From the NCBI GenBank assembly GCA_003252135.1, contig QKDK01000012.1, forward strand, positions 1-34,271: a stretch of DNA of 34,271 bases, written 5' to 3'. Source of the stretch: Clostridia bacterium. Its GTDB lineage: Bacteria; Bacillota; Clostridia; Lachnospirales; Lachnospiraceae. Shown one piece after another: positions 1 to 8,685 of the stretch; position 1 is the first letter of the stretch; the number at the start of each line of letters is the position of its first letter. The notes under the pieces were generated by a model. That model was given only the letters and a program-made list of their open reading frames with translations, did not search any database and was not told the origin of the DNA. Position numbers and translations under genes: made by a program.

Positions 1-102
1 ACCTATCGGCGAACCTATAGGATTAATGGAAACAGATACAATTTCTACAGTTCTAATGAAGATGGAGAAGGTTCCTATCTTACAATTACAAAAGATTATT
101 GA
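1..102 (+). CDS. C-terminal end of a repeat-domain protein (partial)
   Basis: The frame is open from base 1 to a TGA at 100-102. The last 33 residues include YRINGNRYNFYSSNEDGEG and end in LTITKDY. They match by eye the C-terminus encoded at about 1350-1442 (YIINGIRYTFLSRQEDGED, then LVITK). This is therefore the tail of a paralogue of the next gene, cut by the window edge. The function is unknown; I do not recognise the family. Confidence 0.6.
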   Translation, partial: TYRRTYRINGNRYNFYSSNEDGEGSYLTITKDY

Positions 103-214
103 ATCATTCGAAACGAATCGAAATGCAAGTATGAGTTTTGGATTAATTAACCAACGCAGTTTGGAGAAAACAGGAACCAATTGCTCACTAGTAATTCATT
201 AAGAAGGAGTGTCT

Positions 215-1442
215 ATGAAGAAGCTTATCGTATTAATAATTATACTTTTGTGTTACATTAACATCCTGTGCTAAGCAGATTGATGATAATATCCCTTCAT
301 CTGATGATGGGAGCGTTACCATAACGCAATCATTAGAGGAGATTACATCCTCTTTAAAAGCAACGCCAGAAGTAACCCCAAGTATATCTCCCACCATTAC
401 CATCACTCTTTCTGCAGAAAAACCGACTACTGTGCCAACGGTAGAACCAATTAACGAGCCCACTACAGAACCGACTTCATCGCAACCCCCTGAGCCAAAT
501 TTAACACCAAATCAAGTACCGTTATTTCTAGATGCGACATATGAATTGGACCCCATTGAAACCTTGGATTGGTTTAACCTTGATAAAGCTTCTATTCTAG
601 ACCTTTTTGGTGATGATTACGGTTTAATTGCTTCAGGGTATCAGCAAGGAGTCAGTCTATATGCATACAAGAATGGATTAGGGTTTGCATTTGATGAGGA
701 TCAGAAGTTGGCTTATCTAGAATGTGAAGACACAGTAGTATCATCCATTACACACGGAAAAATGAGTTTTAAACAAATAATGTACTTAATAACTCCTGTT
801 GATATCATGAATTTTCAAGATGATGGTATCATTTATTACTATATTGATATAGAGACAAGAGGACTAGTTTATCGCTACATCAGTTAGGAAGATCCGACCG
901 GAGCTAACTGTGATCTGCTCATATATTCATCAGAAGCAAACAAAAGTAATCCCGATTGTCTGGTTTGGAAACAGGGAACTGCTGCTTCGAACGAAATACA
1001 GGTAGTATTTCCGGACGACGCATATGAACCATTTGAAATCGATACGGATGCTATTGAACAGTATTTTCAATTAACCAGAGAAGAGTTGATTCAGTTACTT
1101 GGTGATGAATTTATTATCAGAAGAACAGGTGCCGAGCAGGAGTCAATCGGAATTGAATACCCAAGTGGTTTGTGTTTTACCTTTTCTGATAATACCATGT
1201 ATCTGTCAGACATATCATGCGAAGATACTGTGTCGTTTAAAGGTACACATGGTGGAATGAAATTCAATGAGATAATAGAAATACTAGGAGAAGGAGAGTA
1301 TAGTTATTATAATGATGAAGAAGTTGAATATATATGGTATAAGCATGTATATATAATCAATGGAATCAGGTATACCTTTTTAAGCAGGCAAGAAGATGGA
1401 GAAGATTCCCGTTTGGTTATTACCAAGACGCTGTTGAATTAA
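215..1442 (+). pseudogene. Two-repeat lipoprotein, broken by a frameshift and an in-frame TAG
   Basis: A GAAGGAG site (203-209) precedes ATG 215, which opens a lipoprotein-like leader MKKLIVLIIIL. That frame stops at once, but the adjacent frame carries a lipobox (LTSCAKQ), so one extra base lies at about 250-262. A Thr/Pro/Glu-rich linker follows, then a domain of about 110 residues ending at TAG 885-887. The same frame continues past the TAG to TAA 1440-1442 and encodes a second copy of the domain. Shared blocks are ECEDTVVSSITHGKMSFKQI in repeat 1 and SCEDTVSFKGTHGGMKFNEI in repeat 2. The TAG falls inside the end of repeat 1, where paralogues have a sense codon. Two lesions suggest a decayed surface lipoprotein. 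If alive, residual products could start at GTG 432 or ATG 1086. The domain has no function I can name. Confidence 0.6.
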
Positions 1443-1450
1443 GAGAAAAG

Positions 1451-1490
1451 AAAGGTATGAATTTTGTGCTAATAGAATTCGTACCTTTTT
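1451..1490 (+). terminator. Intrinsic terminator after the lipoprotein pseudogene
   Basis: AAAGGTATGAATT (1451-1463) pairs with AATTCGTACCTTT (1476-1488) with one G-T wobble and a 12-nt loop, and the stem runs into T residues. It lies 9 nt after the TAA at 1442. Confidence 0.65.
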
Positions 1491-1623
1491 GTCAGTATTC
1501 ATTTGCAATCTTCATAACATTATTTGAGGTTTATATAGCTGAAAGTGACCAGACAAGGATCAGTAATTACGCAACAGATATGTAATAGTAAATACATGCC
1601 TGGAAAAATAAGGCGATCATGTA

Positions 1624-2781
1624 TTATGCTTTAAAAAACCCGATGTTCCGATTCACAAGCTCTGATACTTCTTTTAACTTCTTCGCAGAAGAATCAAGAT
1701 TCTGAACATTCTGGTACACATCTTCCAAAGACGCAGTGACTTCCTGTGTTGAGGCAGAATTTGATTCGGATAGAGCGGCAAGACCATGTATGCCTTCAAC
1801 GACCTGAATTCGAACCTGGTCGCAAAGCTGTATTTTATGCTGAATCTCCTCGATGTCTTTTTGATGAGAAGAAATTCCGGTATTTACCTGAAGGACGCGG
1901 TCCATGGTACTGCTAAGTTTGAGCTTTTGGTCGTGAATGGTTTCGATGACTTCCGCCATCTGATGAACGCTCTTACCGGATTCCTCCGTAAGTTTTGCAA
2001 TGCTCTGGGTGATGCTGTCAGCGGAATGATTGGACTGGCTCGATAATTTGCCGATCTCATCTGCAACAACGGCAAAGCCTTTTCCGGATTCACCGGCTCT
2101 TGCAGCTTCAATGCTTGCATTCAGCGCAAGAAGGCTTGTCTGCCTGGCAATACCGGAGATCATTGCAACTGCTTCATGGATTTCTTTGACCGCCTTGTTG
2201 GTGTTATGGATCTGATGGTCAATGTTCTCAACGGCTTCGTTCGTAAGCTGATTGGTACGGTGCAGTTCTTCCATAATACGGACGGCTTCCTCACCGTCAA
2301 GCTTCATAGCGTCGGATTCCAGTTTTAACTTCCTGCTGTATTCAACAACTTCGCCGATCAGGCGTGCAATCTCGTCTGTCTTTTCTGAAACGCATTTACC
2401 TTCTTTTGTCTGCGCCTGTGAACTGGATGCGATCTGTGCCATGGCTTCATTGATGGTATGCATACTCTCCGATGTCTCTCCCATCATCTGCTCCAGAAAG
2501 GCACCGGAGTTCATAACTTCTCCGGAGGATGTATGAAGATCTGCTACAATTCTCGGCATTCTTAACGACCTTAGCAATCGAGCCGGAAATGGAAAGTATG
2601 GAGATGACAGCCATGATTATTATTATTAAGATGGCCAGGATAATCTTATGGGAGCCGGCACCGTTCAGCGCCAGGGTACTTACGACGGTTGACATTAGAA
2701 TCATTGGCATAAAGCTTAAGAAAAAAAGATTGATCTGAATGCTCTTGCTGCCTTCCTTTTTTGTTTCTTGCTTTTTGACAT
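1624..2781 (-). pseudogene. Methyl-accepting chemotaxis protein, frameshifted
   Basis: The ATG at 2779-2781 has a GGAGG site 6 nt upstream. Its frame (MSKSKKQ...) ends after about 21 codons. The natural continuation KEGSKSIQINLFFLSF with two membrane helices is in another frame (about 2757-2550). The signalling domain returns to the original frame at about 2550. One base added in the run of six A at 2757-2762 would restore the first junction. The signalling part has the classic tip ([20 protein letters not shown], then [17 protein letters not shown]) and coiled coils to NIGFFKA. The two helices are joined by a loop of only about 7 residues (NGAGSHK), so there is no outside sensor domain. Only about 20 residues separate TM2 from the methylation helix, so the usual HAMP segment is missing. 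This is best read as a gene damaged by deletion; sequencing error in the homopolymer could explain only the first shift. Confidence 0.7.
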
Positions 2782-2788
2782 AAAAAAC

Positions 2789-2864
2789 CTCCGTATAGGG
2801 TAGTGTTTGGACAGAATGATTAACTCATTGTCTGACTGAACTGATATTGCTATCCTATACGGAG
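2789..2864 (-). promoter_or_regulatory. Leader hairpin covering the chemoreceptor ribosome site
   Basis: CTCCGTATAGGGTAG (2789-2803) and CTATCCTATACGGAG (2850-2864) are inverted repeats matching at 14 of 15 positions, with 46 nt between them. In the minus-strand RNA the 3' arm contains the GGAGG site of the chemoreceptor gene. It is followed by six U and then the AUG, so the stem would hide the ribosome site or end transcription. The loop holds a smaller imperfect hairpin (about 2809-2834). No known riboswitch consensus was recognised. Confidence 0.5.
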
Positions 2865-2934
2865 TTTATTTATGATTTGTTTGCGAATTGTTTCTGTTTT
2901 GTTAATTCGACTGTAAAATAGATTGCAGTATGCT

Positions 2935-2987
2935 TGCATGCAATATCACTGCATGCAATATCGTTGCATGCAATATCGTTGCATGCA
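2935..2987. repeat. Tandem 15-bp repeat with four TGCATGCA palindromes
   Basis: TGCATGCA starts at 2935, 2950, 2965 and 2980, exactly 15 bp apart. The spacer is ATATCAC in the first unit and ATATCGT in the second and third. Adjacent palindromes can also form hairpins (GCATGCA, 7-nt loop, TGCATGC). The array lies 22 bp beyond the stop codon of the minus-strand GH29 gene and upstream of the chemoreceptor leader. A protein-binding array, a 3'-end structure or a slippage repeat are all possible. Confidence 0.85.
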
Positions 2988-3008
2988 GACGAGGGAAGCT
3001 ATTCCTCA

Positions 3009-4349
3009 TCATTTCTTCAGCTTGAATACAACAGCACCGAGTGCAGGATCGTGATCTCTGACAGAAATCCTGGTTCCCTCAGAAGTCGTATCGATCTCAG
3101 CTTTTGTTGCAGCATCAAGCGGCAAAAGTTCACCTTTTAGTTCCGGAATCAGATTCGGGATCAAGTCCGGGATCAGAACGGTTGTTGTACCACCTTTTAG
3201 GCTGTCAAGAATGACATATAAGCTTTCATCTGTCTCCGTAAAGTGTACATCTGCATCAGGAAGCTGCATGGAATTTCGGTCAGAGCATCGTGTCTTGTAG
3301 ATGGCCTCTTTGTTGATTTTAAGCCAGTCGCCAAGTCCTCTTAACTTTTCTGCCTGAATTGGCGGGATGGTGCCGTCTGCTTTTGGACCGATGTTGATCA
3401 GAAGATTTCCGTTGTTTGCCACAGTAGATACCAGCAGGCTGATCAGCTTTTCGACCGACAGGATGTGCTCGTCACCTTCCACGGCATTGTAACCAAAGGA
3501 AAGACCGAGACCGCGGCACATTTCCCACTTATCTTCTTTTGTCACAGAGCCGTATTGATATTCTTTTGTACTAAAGTCCTTCCATAACCCATTGAAGCGG
3601 TCATTTACAAGCCCGTCTTCGCAGGTGTTGTAATAGTGAGACAGTAGATAGGGAAGATTTCTTTCTCCGGCAAATGGCCAGCCGATGTCATTCCAGAACA
3701 GAGACGGGTGATACTTGTCGATCAGCTCCATGGATTGTTTATAGGCATAATCGGCATATTCATACGTCGGGCAGCAGTTTAGATTCACCTGGTCATCCGT
3801 ATAAATAGGGTCAGAGGCAAAGCGCCAGTCGATAATTCCGGAATAATAAAGTCCCATCTTCATATCCGCATCCCGAACGGCATCGGTAAGTTCACCGACC
3901 AGATCGCGCATTGGTCCTCGGTTGCCGGCGTGATACTCCGTGTACTTGCTTGGGAACAGACAAAAACCATCGTGGTGCTTTGTGACAAGGACTACGTAGC
4001 CGGCACCGGCTTCCTTGAAAAGAGATGCCCATTCCTTTGGATCAAAGTTCTCTGCCTTCCATAGGTCTGCGAAATTCTCATAAGGAAAATCTTTTCCGTA
4101 AGTCTTACTGTGATGTTCGAAGCTCGGCCCTCTGCCGATGTTGACCGAGTTAAAATACCACTCGGCATAAGGGTTGTTACAGAACCATTCTTCGTTGTTC
4201 ACCACACCAAGTTCGACGGTCGGAGGAGCAAACGCAGGGACAGAATAAAGCCCCCAGTGAATAAAGATGCCAAGTTTGCAGTCGTGATACCAGTCCGGAA
4301 CGGTGTGTTGTTTTAATGATTCCCAGGTAGGGCGAAATGTATGATTCAT
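3009..4349 (-). CDS. Alpha-L-fucosidase, GH29
   Basis: This is a retaining alpha-L-fucosidase fold protein of 446 residues. The N-terminal barrel shows KLGIFIHWGLYS (His31), VTKHHDGF (His125-His126) and SLFWNDIGWP, where Asp221 is the expected nucleophile. NNGNLLINIGP marks the end of the barrel, and a small beta domain follows. There is no signal peptide, so it should be cytosolic. ATG 4349 is preferred; an in-frame GTG at 4358 is also open, and neither has a strong ribosome site. The gene lies about 105 bp downstream of the LacI-type regulator on the same strand and is probably co-transcribed or driven from the gap. It likely trims alpha-fucosyl groups from imported oligosaccharides; linkage preference cannot be read from sequence. 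Confidence 0.88.
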   Translation of the reverse strand: MNHTFRPTWESLKQHTVPDWYHDCKLGIFIHWGLYSVPAFAPPTVELGVVNNEEWFCNNPYAEWYFNSVNIGRGPSFEHHSKTYGKDFPYENFADLWKAENFDPKEWASLFKEAGAGYVVLVTKHHDGFCLFPSKYTEYHAGNRGPMRDLVGELTDAVRDADMKMGLYYSGIIDWRFASDPIYTDDQVNLNCCPTYEYADYAYKQSMELIDKYHPSLFWNDIGWPFAGERNLPYLLSHYYNTCEDGLVNDRFNGLWKDFSTKEYQYGSVTKEDKWEMCRGLGLSFGYNAVEGDEHILSVEKLISLLVSTVANNGNLLINIGPKADGTIPPIQAEKLRGLGDWLKINKEAIYKTRCSDRNSMQLPDADVHFTETDESLYVILDSLKGGTTTVLIPDLIPNLIPELKGELLPLDAATKAEIDTTSEGTRISVRDHDPALGAVVFKLKK

Positions 4350-4388
4350 AGATGTCACACTGTCAGAAACAGCATATCCTTTCTAATA

Positions 4389-4408
4389 TTTGAATTACAT
4401 ATTTCAAA
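4389..4408. promoter_or_regulatory. Inverted repeat, possible operator before GH29
   Basis: TTTGAA (4389-4394) and TTCAAA (4403-4408) are separated by 8 bp in the AT-rich gap between the regulator and GH29. The size suits a small dimeric site, but AT-rich DNA makes such repeats common. Confidence 0.25.
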
Positions 4409-4454
4409 ATCATAGACAAAGTATAAAATATCAGGAACTGAAATTGAAGCAGAG

Positions 4455-5477
4455 CTACACGACAGGCAGTGTGCTTTCTCTTTTGACAAATTCAGTGCTG
4501 ATCAATATCTTCTGGGTACAGGAGGAGGGGTTATTGATTCTTGAGATCAGCCGTTCTACTGCTGCGAGTGCCATCTCCTGTTTGAAGACACGAATGGTCG
4601 TAAGCTTTGGATCCAGCAGATTACAGTACGGGGTATCATCAAAACCGACCACAGAGATATCCTTTGGAAGCGAATAGCCGGCATCCTTTAGTGCACGGAT
4701 TGCACTGAAGGCAATAATATCATTATCTGCAAAAAAAGCTTTGGGAATCTTCTTTCTGGTTGAAATCAGCTTTTGCATATCACCATAGGCACCTTCTACC
4801 GTAGGTTCAAGCATAAAGACCTGTTCCTCTTTATATGGAAGGTTATGTTCTGTCATACAGCGCTGGAAGCGGAGCATACGTTTTTCAAAGTTTGAGATCC
4901 AGATACTGCTGTGAAGGTAACCGATATCAGTATGCCCAAGAGAGATTAGATGTTCTACTGCTTTCAGTACACCGTCAGAATTATTGATGCACACGGTATC
5001 AACGTCCTGACTGTCGAACTGACTGTCAAGGAGCAGCATGGGTAGCTTTAAGGCACGGAAAAGGTCAACATCCTTTGCTGTCATCTCCGTAGCCAGAATT
5101 AAAAGACCGTTTGGATCTGTCTGAACAACAGAGTTCAGTACATCCTGAATATTATCAGTCTGCTCATTGATATAAGTAATCACAAGATTAAAGTTCTCCT
5201 GCCTTGTGGCACGGTTCAGCGATTCGATTAGCTGTGAAAAGAACGGTGTATCGGAAACAACCTTTCCATGCTTTTTGTAGACAATGAACTGAATGGATTT
5301 TCCTGAATCCTGAGGACTCACCTTAAGACCGCTGATGTCGTATCCGTTCTTTTCCAGAATGGACAGGACTTTATTTCTTGTGTCTTCACTGATACCAGGC
5401 TTGTTATTTAGTACAAGAGATACCGTAGCGGGCGATACGCCAAGCATTGCAGCGATATCCTTCGATTTTAATTTCAT
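4455..5477 (-). CDS. LacI-family transcriptional regulator
   Basis: This 340-residue protein has the classic LacI helix-turn-helix at residues 4-24 (SKDIAAMLGVSPATVSLVLN), the hinge region near residue 50, and a periplasmic-binding-like sugar domain. That domain shows AVEHLISLGHTDIGYLH, AFFADNDIIAFSAIRAL and DISVVGFDDTPYCNLLDPKL. The ATG has a GGAGAAG site. It is divergent from the 909-residue enzyme gene and upstream of GH29 on its own strand, so local control of the glycan genes is the simplest reading. In this family the ligand is usually a sugar released by the pathway and binding relieves repression; whether fucose or another product serves here is unknown. Confidence 0.9.
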   Translation of the reverse strand: MKLKSKDIAAMLGVSPATVSLVLNNKPGISEDTRNKVLSILEKNGYDISGLKVSPQDSGKSIQFIVYKKHGKVVSDTPFFSQLIESLNRATRQENFNLVITYINEQTDNIQDVLNSVVQTDPNGLLILATEMTAKDVDLFRALKLPMLLLDSQFDSQDVDTVCINNSDGVLKAVEHLISLGHTDIGYLHSSIWISNFEKRMLRFQRCMTEHNLPYKEEQVFMLEPTVEGAYGDMQKLISTRKKIPKAFFADNDIIAFSAIRALKDAGYSLPKDISVVGFDDTPYCNLLDPKLTTIRVFKQEMALAAVERLISRINNPSSCTQKILISTEFVKRESTLPVV

Positions 5478-5585
5478 ATCTTCTCCGTTCCTGCGCCATC
5501 AATAACGCAACTTAAGTAGGTATTTTCCATTATATTATTATGACAGTATATCATCATTCGGGAGCATTGGGAAGAGAATTTGATA

Positions 5586-5604
5586 AAATTTATTAAATAA
5601 ATTT
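5586..5604. promoter_or_regulatory. Perfect 19-bp AT palindrome in the divergent regulator gap
   Basis: AAATTTATT (5586-5594), a central A, and AATAAATTT (5596-5604) form a perfect palindrome. It lies between the divergent regulator and enzyme genes. An operator role is possible, but LacI-type sites usually have a central CG, and AT-only palindromes arise by chance. Confidence 0.3.
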
Positions 5605-5726
5605 GTCTTTTTTCACTTTCACTTTTTAACATGACAGAATTAAAAAACTCCTTTAAAAGAGCGGCTGACATGAGTTTGAACAATCTTCGGATATTTGTAC
5701 AAATTGCATTTAATTTAACGAAATGG

Positions 5727-5755
5727 TTGCATGGGATTAAATTCTTTAATATAAT
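5727..5755 (+). promoter_or_regulatory. Sigma-A promoter of the GH67-like/GH29/GH42 operon
   Basis: TTGCAT (5727-5732), a 17-bp spacer and TATAAT (5750-5755) make a near-consensus promoter, predicting a start near 5762 and a leader of about 175 nt. A second TTGCAT lies at 5704-5709. The whole gap 5478-5936 is AT-rich; besides this promoter and the 19-bp palindrome I see no gene in it. A direct repeat CACAAAGTCAG occurs twice at about 5896-5919, just before the chosen start. Confidence 0.7.
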
Positions 5756-5936
5756 TCAGTTCAGGTTAACAATGGAAAACTATGCGCACACAGCATACTG
5801 ACTGCAAAAAGAATTACCAGATGGACGCTTACAGATTTGAAAAATTCGTTCTGCAGGAGAGGAAATAACTTATAATATAGCAGGCGCGGCAGTGTCACAA
5901 AGTCAGGCACAAAGTCAGCGCGGGATTGGAGCAGAA

Positions 5937-8666
5937 ATGGAAAAAATACTATTAATGACAGGGGATAACGAAAACAAGCGTATCGCTCTTGGCGTCTCCT
6001 ACATAAAAAGAGCCCTTGAAAAAGCAGGGTATCAGACAGAAGAGGGGAAAGCTCCTGTAGATTGTGCAAAGTATAGAAAAACAGAGCATAAAAAAATATA
6101 TGTCGGTGAACTGTCTAATGACAGAATGATCGACTGGCTGTTACTGGAAGAGCTTCTGATTTTTCACGCAAAGGAACCAAAAGCAGAAGGCTTTACCCTG
6201 GAGACCTGTCCCGGAGAGCTGACCGTTGTTTGCGGCGGAGATGATACAGGTGCTTTATACGGATGCCTGGAGCTTGCAGAACGTATTGAAAAGGAAGGCA
6301 GTCTGCCAAAAGACCTGGTATATGCCGATGCGCCTGTGTACAAGCTCCGGGGACCGGCTGTCGGTTTACAGAAAACGAAGCTTGAACCACCACGGCTGAC
6401 CTATGAATACCCCATCACACCGGATCGTTTTCCCTGGTTCTATGACAAAGCAATGTGGCAGAAGTTCCTGGATATGCTGTTATCCATGCGTTGTAACGTA
6501 CTGTACATCTGGAGCGGACATCCATTTTCCTCCCTTGTCAAAGTGCCGGAATATCCGGAAGCGCTGGAAGTAACAGAGGAAGAATTTCAAAAGAACAAGG
6601 AAGTCTTTGGCTGGCTGACAGAAGAGTGCGACAAGCGCGGTATCTGGGTGGTATTAAAATTCTACAACATCCACATATCCTATCCATTTGCACAGGCGCA
6701 CGGACTGGAGCTGCTGCAGAGCAACATTCATCCGCTGGTGGAAGACTATACAAGAAAATCAATCAAAGAGTTCATCAAAGCATTTCCGCATATCGGTCTT
6801 ATGGTGTGTCTTGGAGAAGCACTCCGCGGAACACAGAATAAAACCGACTGGTTCATCAAGACCATCATCCCGGCAGTAAAGGATGGCATAGCAGAAGCTA
6901 AGCTTTTGGAGGAACCGCCGATTATTCTGAGAGGGCATGACTGCGACCCGATTGGTGCCATGACAGAAGCAAAAAAAATATACTCCAATCTATACACCAT
7001 GTGGAAGTATAATGGAGAAGGTCTGACGACCTGTTTTCCGAAGGGCAAATGGCAGAAGACACATCAGGGTCTGGCAGCCCTAGGCACTACCCATATCATG
7101 AACATCCACATTCTGGCAGATCTGGAGCCTTTCCAGTATAATGCCCCGAGATTTATACAGAAATGCGTGCAGGCCGGTACGAACCGCCTTGGAACCAACG
7201 GACTTCATCTGTATCCTCTCTTTTATTGGGACTGGCCCTACACACCGGACAATGAGACAAAGAGACTGCTGCAGATCGACCGGGATGAGCTATGGTATAA
7301 AGCCTGGTTCAGATATGCTTGGAACCCCGACCGTGAAGAAAAGGACGAGAACACCTACTGGACTCTTGTAGTAGCAGAACGCTATAAGATTTCCGTTGAG
7401 GCAGCAGCCCATCTGCTGGAAGCCATGGAAGCAGCAGGTCAGTGCGCACCAAGAATCCTCCAGCGTGTGGGAATTACAGAAGGAAACCGTCAGACCATGA
7501 GCCTTGGCATGCTGATGAGCCAGTTCACCAATGTAATCAAGTATCGTCCGAACAAGGAGCTCTGGTACAGTGTTGCAAGACGCGGTGAACAGCCGGATGA
7601 TTATGTGAAGCATGAACTGGCAGGAGAAGACCATATCGGAGAAACACCTTATGATATGGTAAAAGATGTGACAGCTTTTGCCAGGAAAGCGCAGGACGAG
7701 TATAAAGCGGCTAGTAAGCTCACTAAAAATATAACAAAGGACATGGCGATGGTCGGAACTGATATTGATGCTATTGCCCTGATGACATATTCTTATAGTA
7801 AAAAGGTCGAAGCAGCCATGGAGATCTTGTTCTATAAGTACACTATGGATGAAAAGTGCTTTGGTGATGCCAGTTTTTTGGAAAAGGCTGAGCAGCTGAT
7901 GAAGGAATCCCTTGATTATTACAGAGAATTATCCGTGCTGACAACCAGGACTTATCTGTATGCCAACAGTATGCAGACACCGCAGCGTAAGATACCATTT
8001 CCGAACGGTGAGACCTATGGGCACTGGAATCAGTGCCTGCAAGAGTATGAGCTGGAATTTAGGAACTTTAAGAAGCATCGCCTGGAGCTTGCAGACATAG
8101 TAGCACCTGGAAGCAACAAAAAGCAGGTGGAAGCAGTTCCTTTGACACCGGCACCTTACAAGCTGTTATCAGCCGGCAATGCAAAGGACTTGCAGGATCA
8201 GTACATACTGACAAAAGGGGCAGCCATCTTTACCGACTGTGATTACAAGATCCAGAACCTGGCTCCGGAGCTGTCAAAGCTTACAGGAGTGCGCATGGGA
8301 CTTGGAAAAGCAATTGAAGGCGGTGTGACGGTCAAGCTTGAACTTGAGGAGGACTCCTTTGTGCTGATTGGCTATATGAACGGCAAAGGTGTGGAATGGC
8401 TGCAGCTGCCGGACCTTGAGACGAACACACATGCAGATGACAGAGGCGGACTCACCGTTGTCTATGCTAATGCTGTCAAGGTCGAAAGCTGTCCTGTCAT
8501 TAACATTCATGCCTACCGCTATGAAAAGGGCATACACGAAATCTACTTTGGAACCGGTGCCTATATGATTGCAGGTGTCATCTCACAAAAGGAAACGATA
8601 ATTCCACGAAATGCGGATCTTGCAGGGGAAGGCTATGATACGCTTGACTGGATGTATGAAGAATAA
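5937..8666 (+). CDS. Large GH67-like putative glycoside hydrolase, possible alpha-glucuronidase
   Basis: The protein has 909 residues from ATG 5937, which has GGAG at 5928-5931; an open GTG at 5892 has no site and is rejected. The first ~150 residues look like the GH67/GH20-type N-terminal domain (GGDDTGALYGCLELAERI). A barrel follows (FLDMLLSMRCNVLYIWSG; GIWVVLKFYN). The segment FPHIGLMVCLGEALRG resembles by eye the region of GH67 alpha-glucuronidases that holds the catalytic acid, which would make Glu294 that residue. RGHDCDP and TMWKYNGEG are further barrel blocks. A helical region and a beta domain complete it. There is no signal peptide. First gene of an operon with GH29 (19-bp gap) and GH42. 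A nearby CE15-type esterase fits a uronic-acid substrate. The activity is inferred; it may represent a family not yet characterised. Confidence 0.55.
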   Translation: MEKILLMTGDNENKRIALGVSYIKRALEKAGYQTEEGKAPVDCAKYRKTEHKKIYVGELSNDRMIDWLLLEELLIFHAKEPKAEGFTLETCPGELTVVCGGDDTGALYGCLELAERIEKEGSLPKDLVYADAPVYKLRGPAVGLQKTKLEPPRLTYEYPITPDRFPWFYDKAMWQKFLDMLLSMRCNVLYIWSGHPFSSLVKVPEYPEALEVTEEEFQKNKEVFGWLTEECDKRGIWVVLKFYNIHISYPFAQAHGLELLQSNIHPLVEDYTRKSIKEFIKAFPHIGLMVCLGEALRGTQNKTDWFIKTIIPAVKDGIAEAKLLEEPPIILRGHDCDPIGAMTEAKKIYSNLYTMWKYNGEGLTTCFPKGKWQKTHQGLAALGTTHIMNIHILADLEPFQYNAPRFIQKCVQAGTNRLGTNGLHLYPLFYWDWPYTPDNETKRLLQIDRDELWYKAWFRYAWNPDREEKDENTYWTLVVAERYKISVEAAAHLLEAMEAAGQCAPRILQRVGITEGNRQTMSLGMLMSQFTNVIKYRPNKELWYSVARRGEQPDDYVKHELAGEDHIGETPYDMVKDVTAFARKAQDEYKAASKLTKNITKDMAMVGTDIDAIALMTYSYSKKVEAAMEILFYKYTMDEKCFGDASFLEKAEQLMKESLDYYRELSVLTTRTYLYANSMQTPQRKIPFPNGETYGHWNQCLQEYELEFRNFKKHRLELADIVAPGSNKKQVEAVPLTPAPYKLLSAGNAKDLQDQYILTKGAAIFTDCDYKIQNLAPELSKLTGVRMGLGKAIEGGVTVKLELEEDSFVLIGYMNGKGVEWLQLPDLETNTHADDRGGLTVVYANAVKVESCPVINIHAYRYEKGIHEIYFGTGAYMIAGVISQKETIIPRNADLAGEGYDTLDWMYEE

Positions 8667-8685
8667 TGAAAGGCAGGTAAATAGA

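Noticed and set aside
233-463. 76-codon minus-strand frame
   Set aside because: It is antisense to the lipoprotein leader and linker, without a start site or domain.
885-887. TAG recoded as an amino acid
   Set aside because: The same gene also has a frameshift in its leader, and other genes in the window use TAG as an ordinary stop (LacI-type regulator, ileS), so decay is simpler.
2789-2864. Cyclic di-GMP riboswitch before the chemoreceptor
   Set aside because: Such riboswitches often precede chemoreceptor genes, but none of the expected conserved core sequences could be found here.
2935-2987. CRISPR array
   Set aside because: The unit is 15 bp with 7-bp near-identical spacers; no cas genes are near.
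2934-3140. Frame encoding a repeating HAISL peptide
   Set aside because: The peptide repeat is only the translation of the 15-bp DNA repeat, and the frame runs antisense into GH29.
5892-5936. GTG start extending the 909-residue enzyme by 15 residues
   Set aside because: It has no ribosome site, while ATG 5937 has GGAG at a suitable distance and begins the conserved part.
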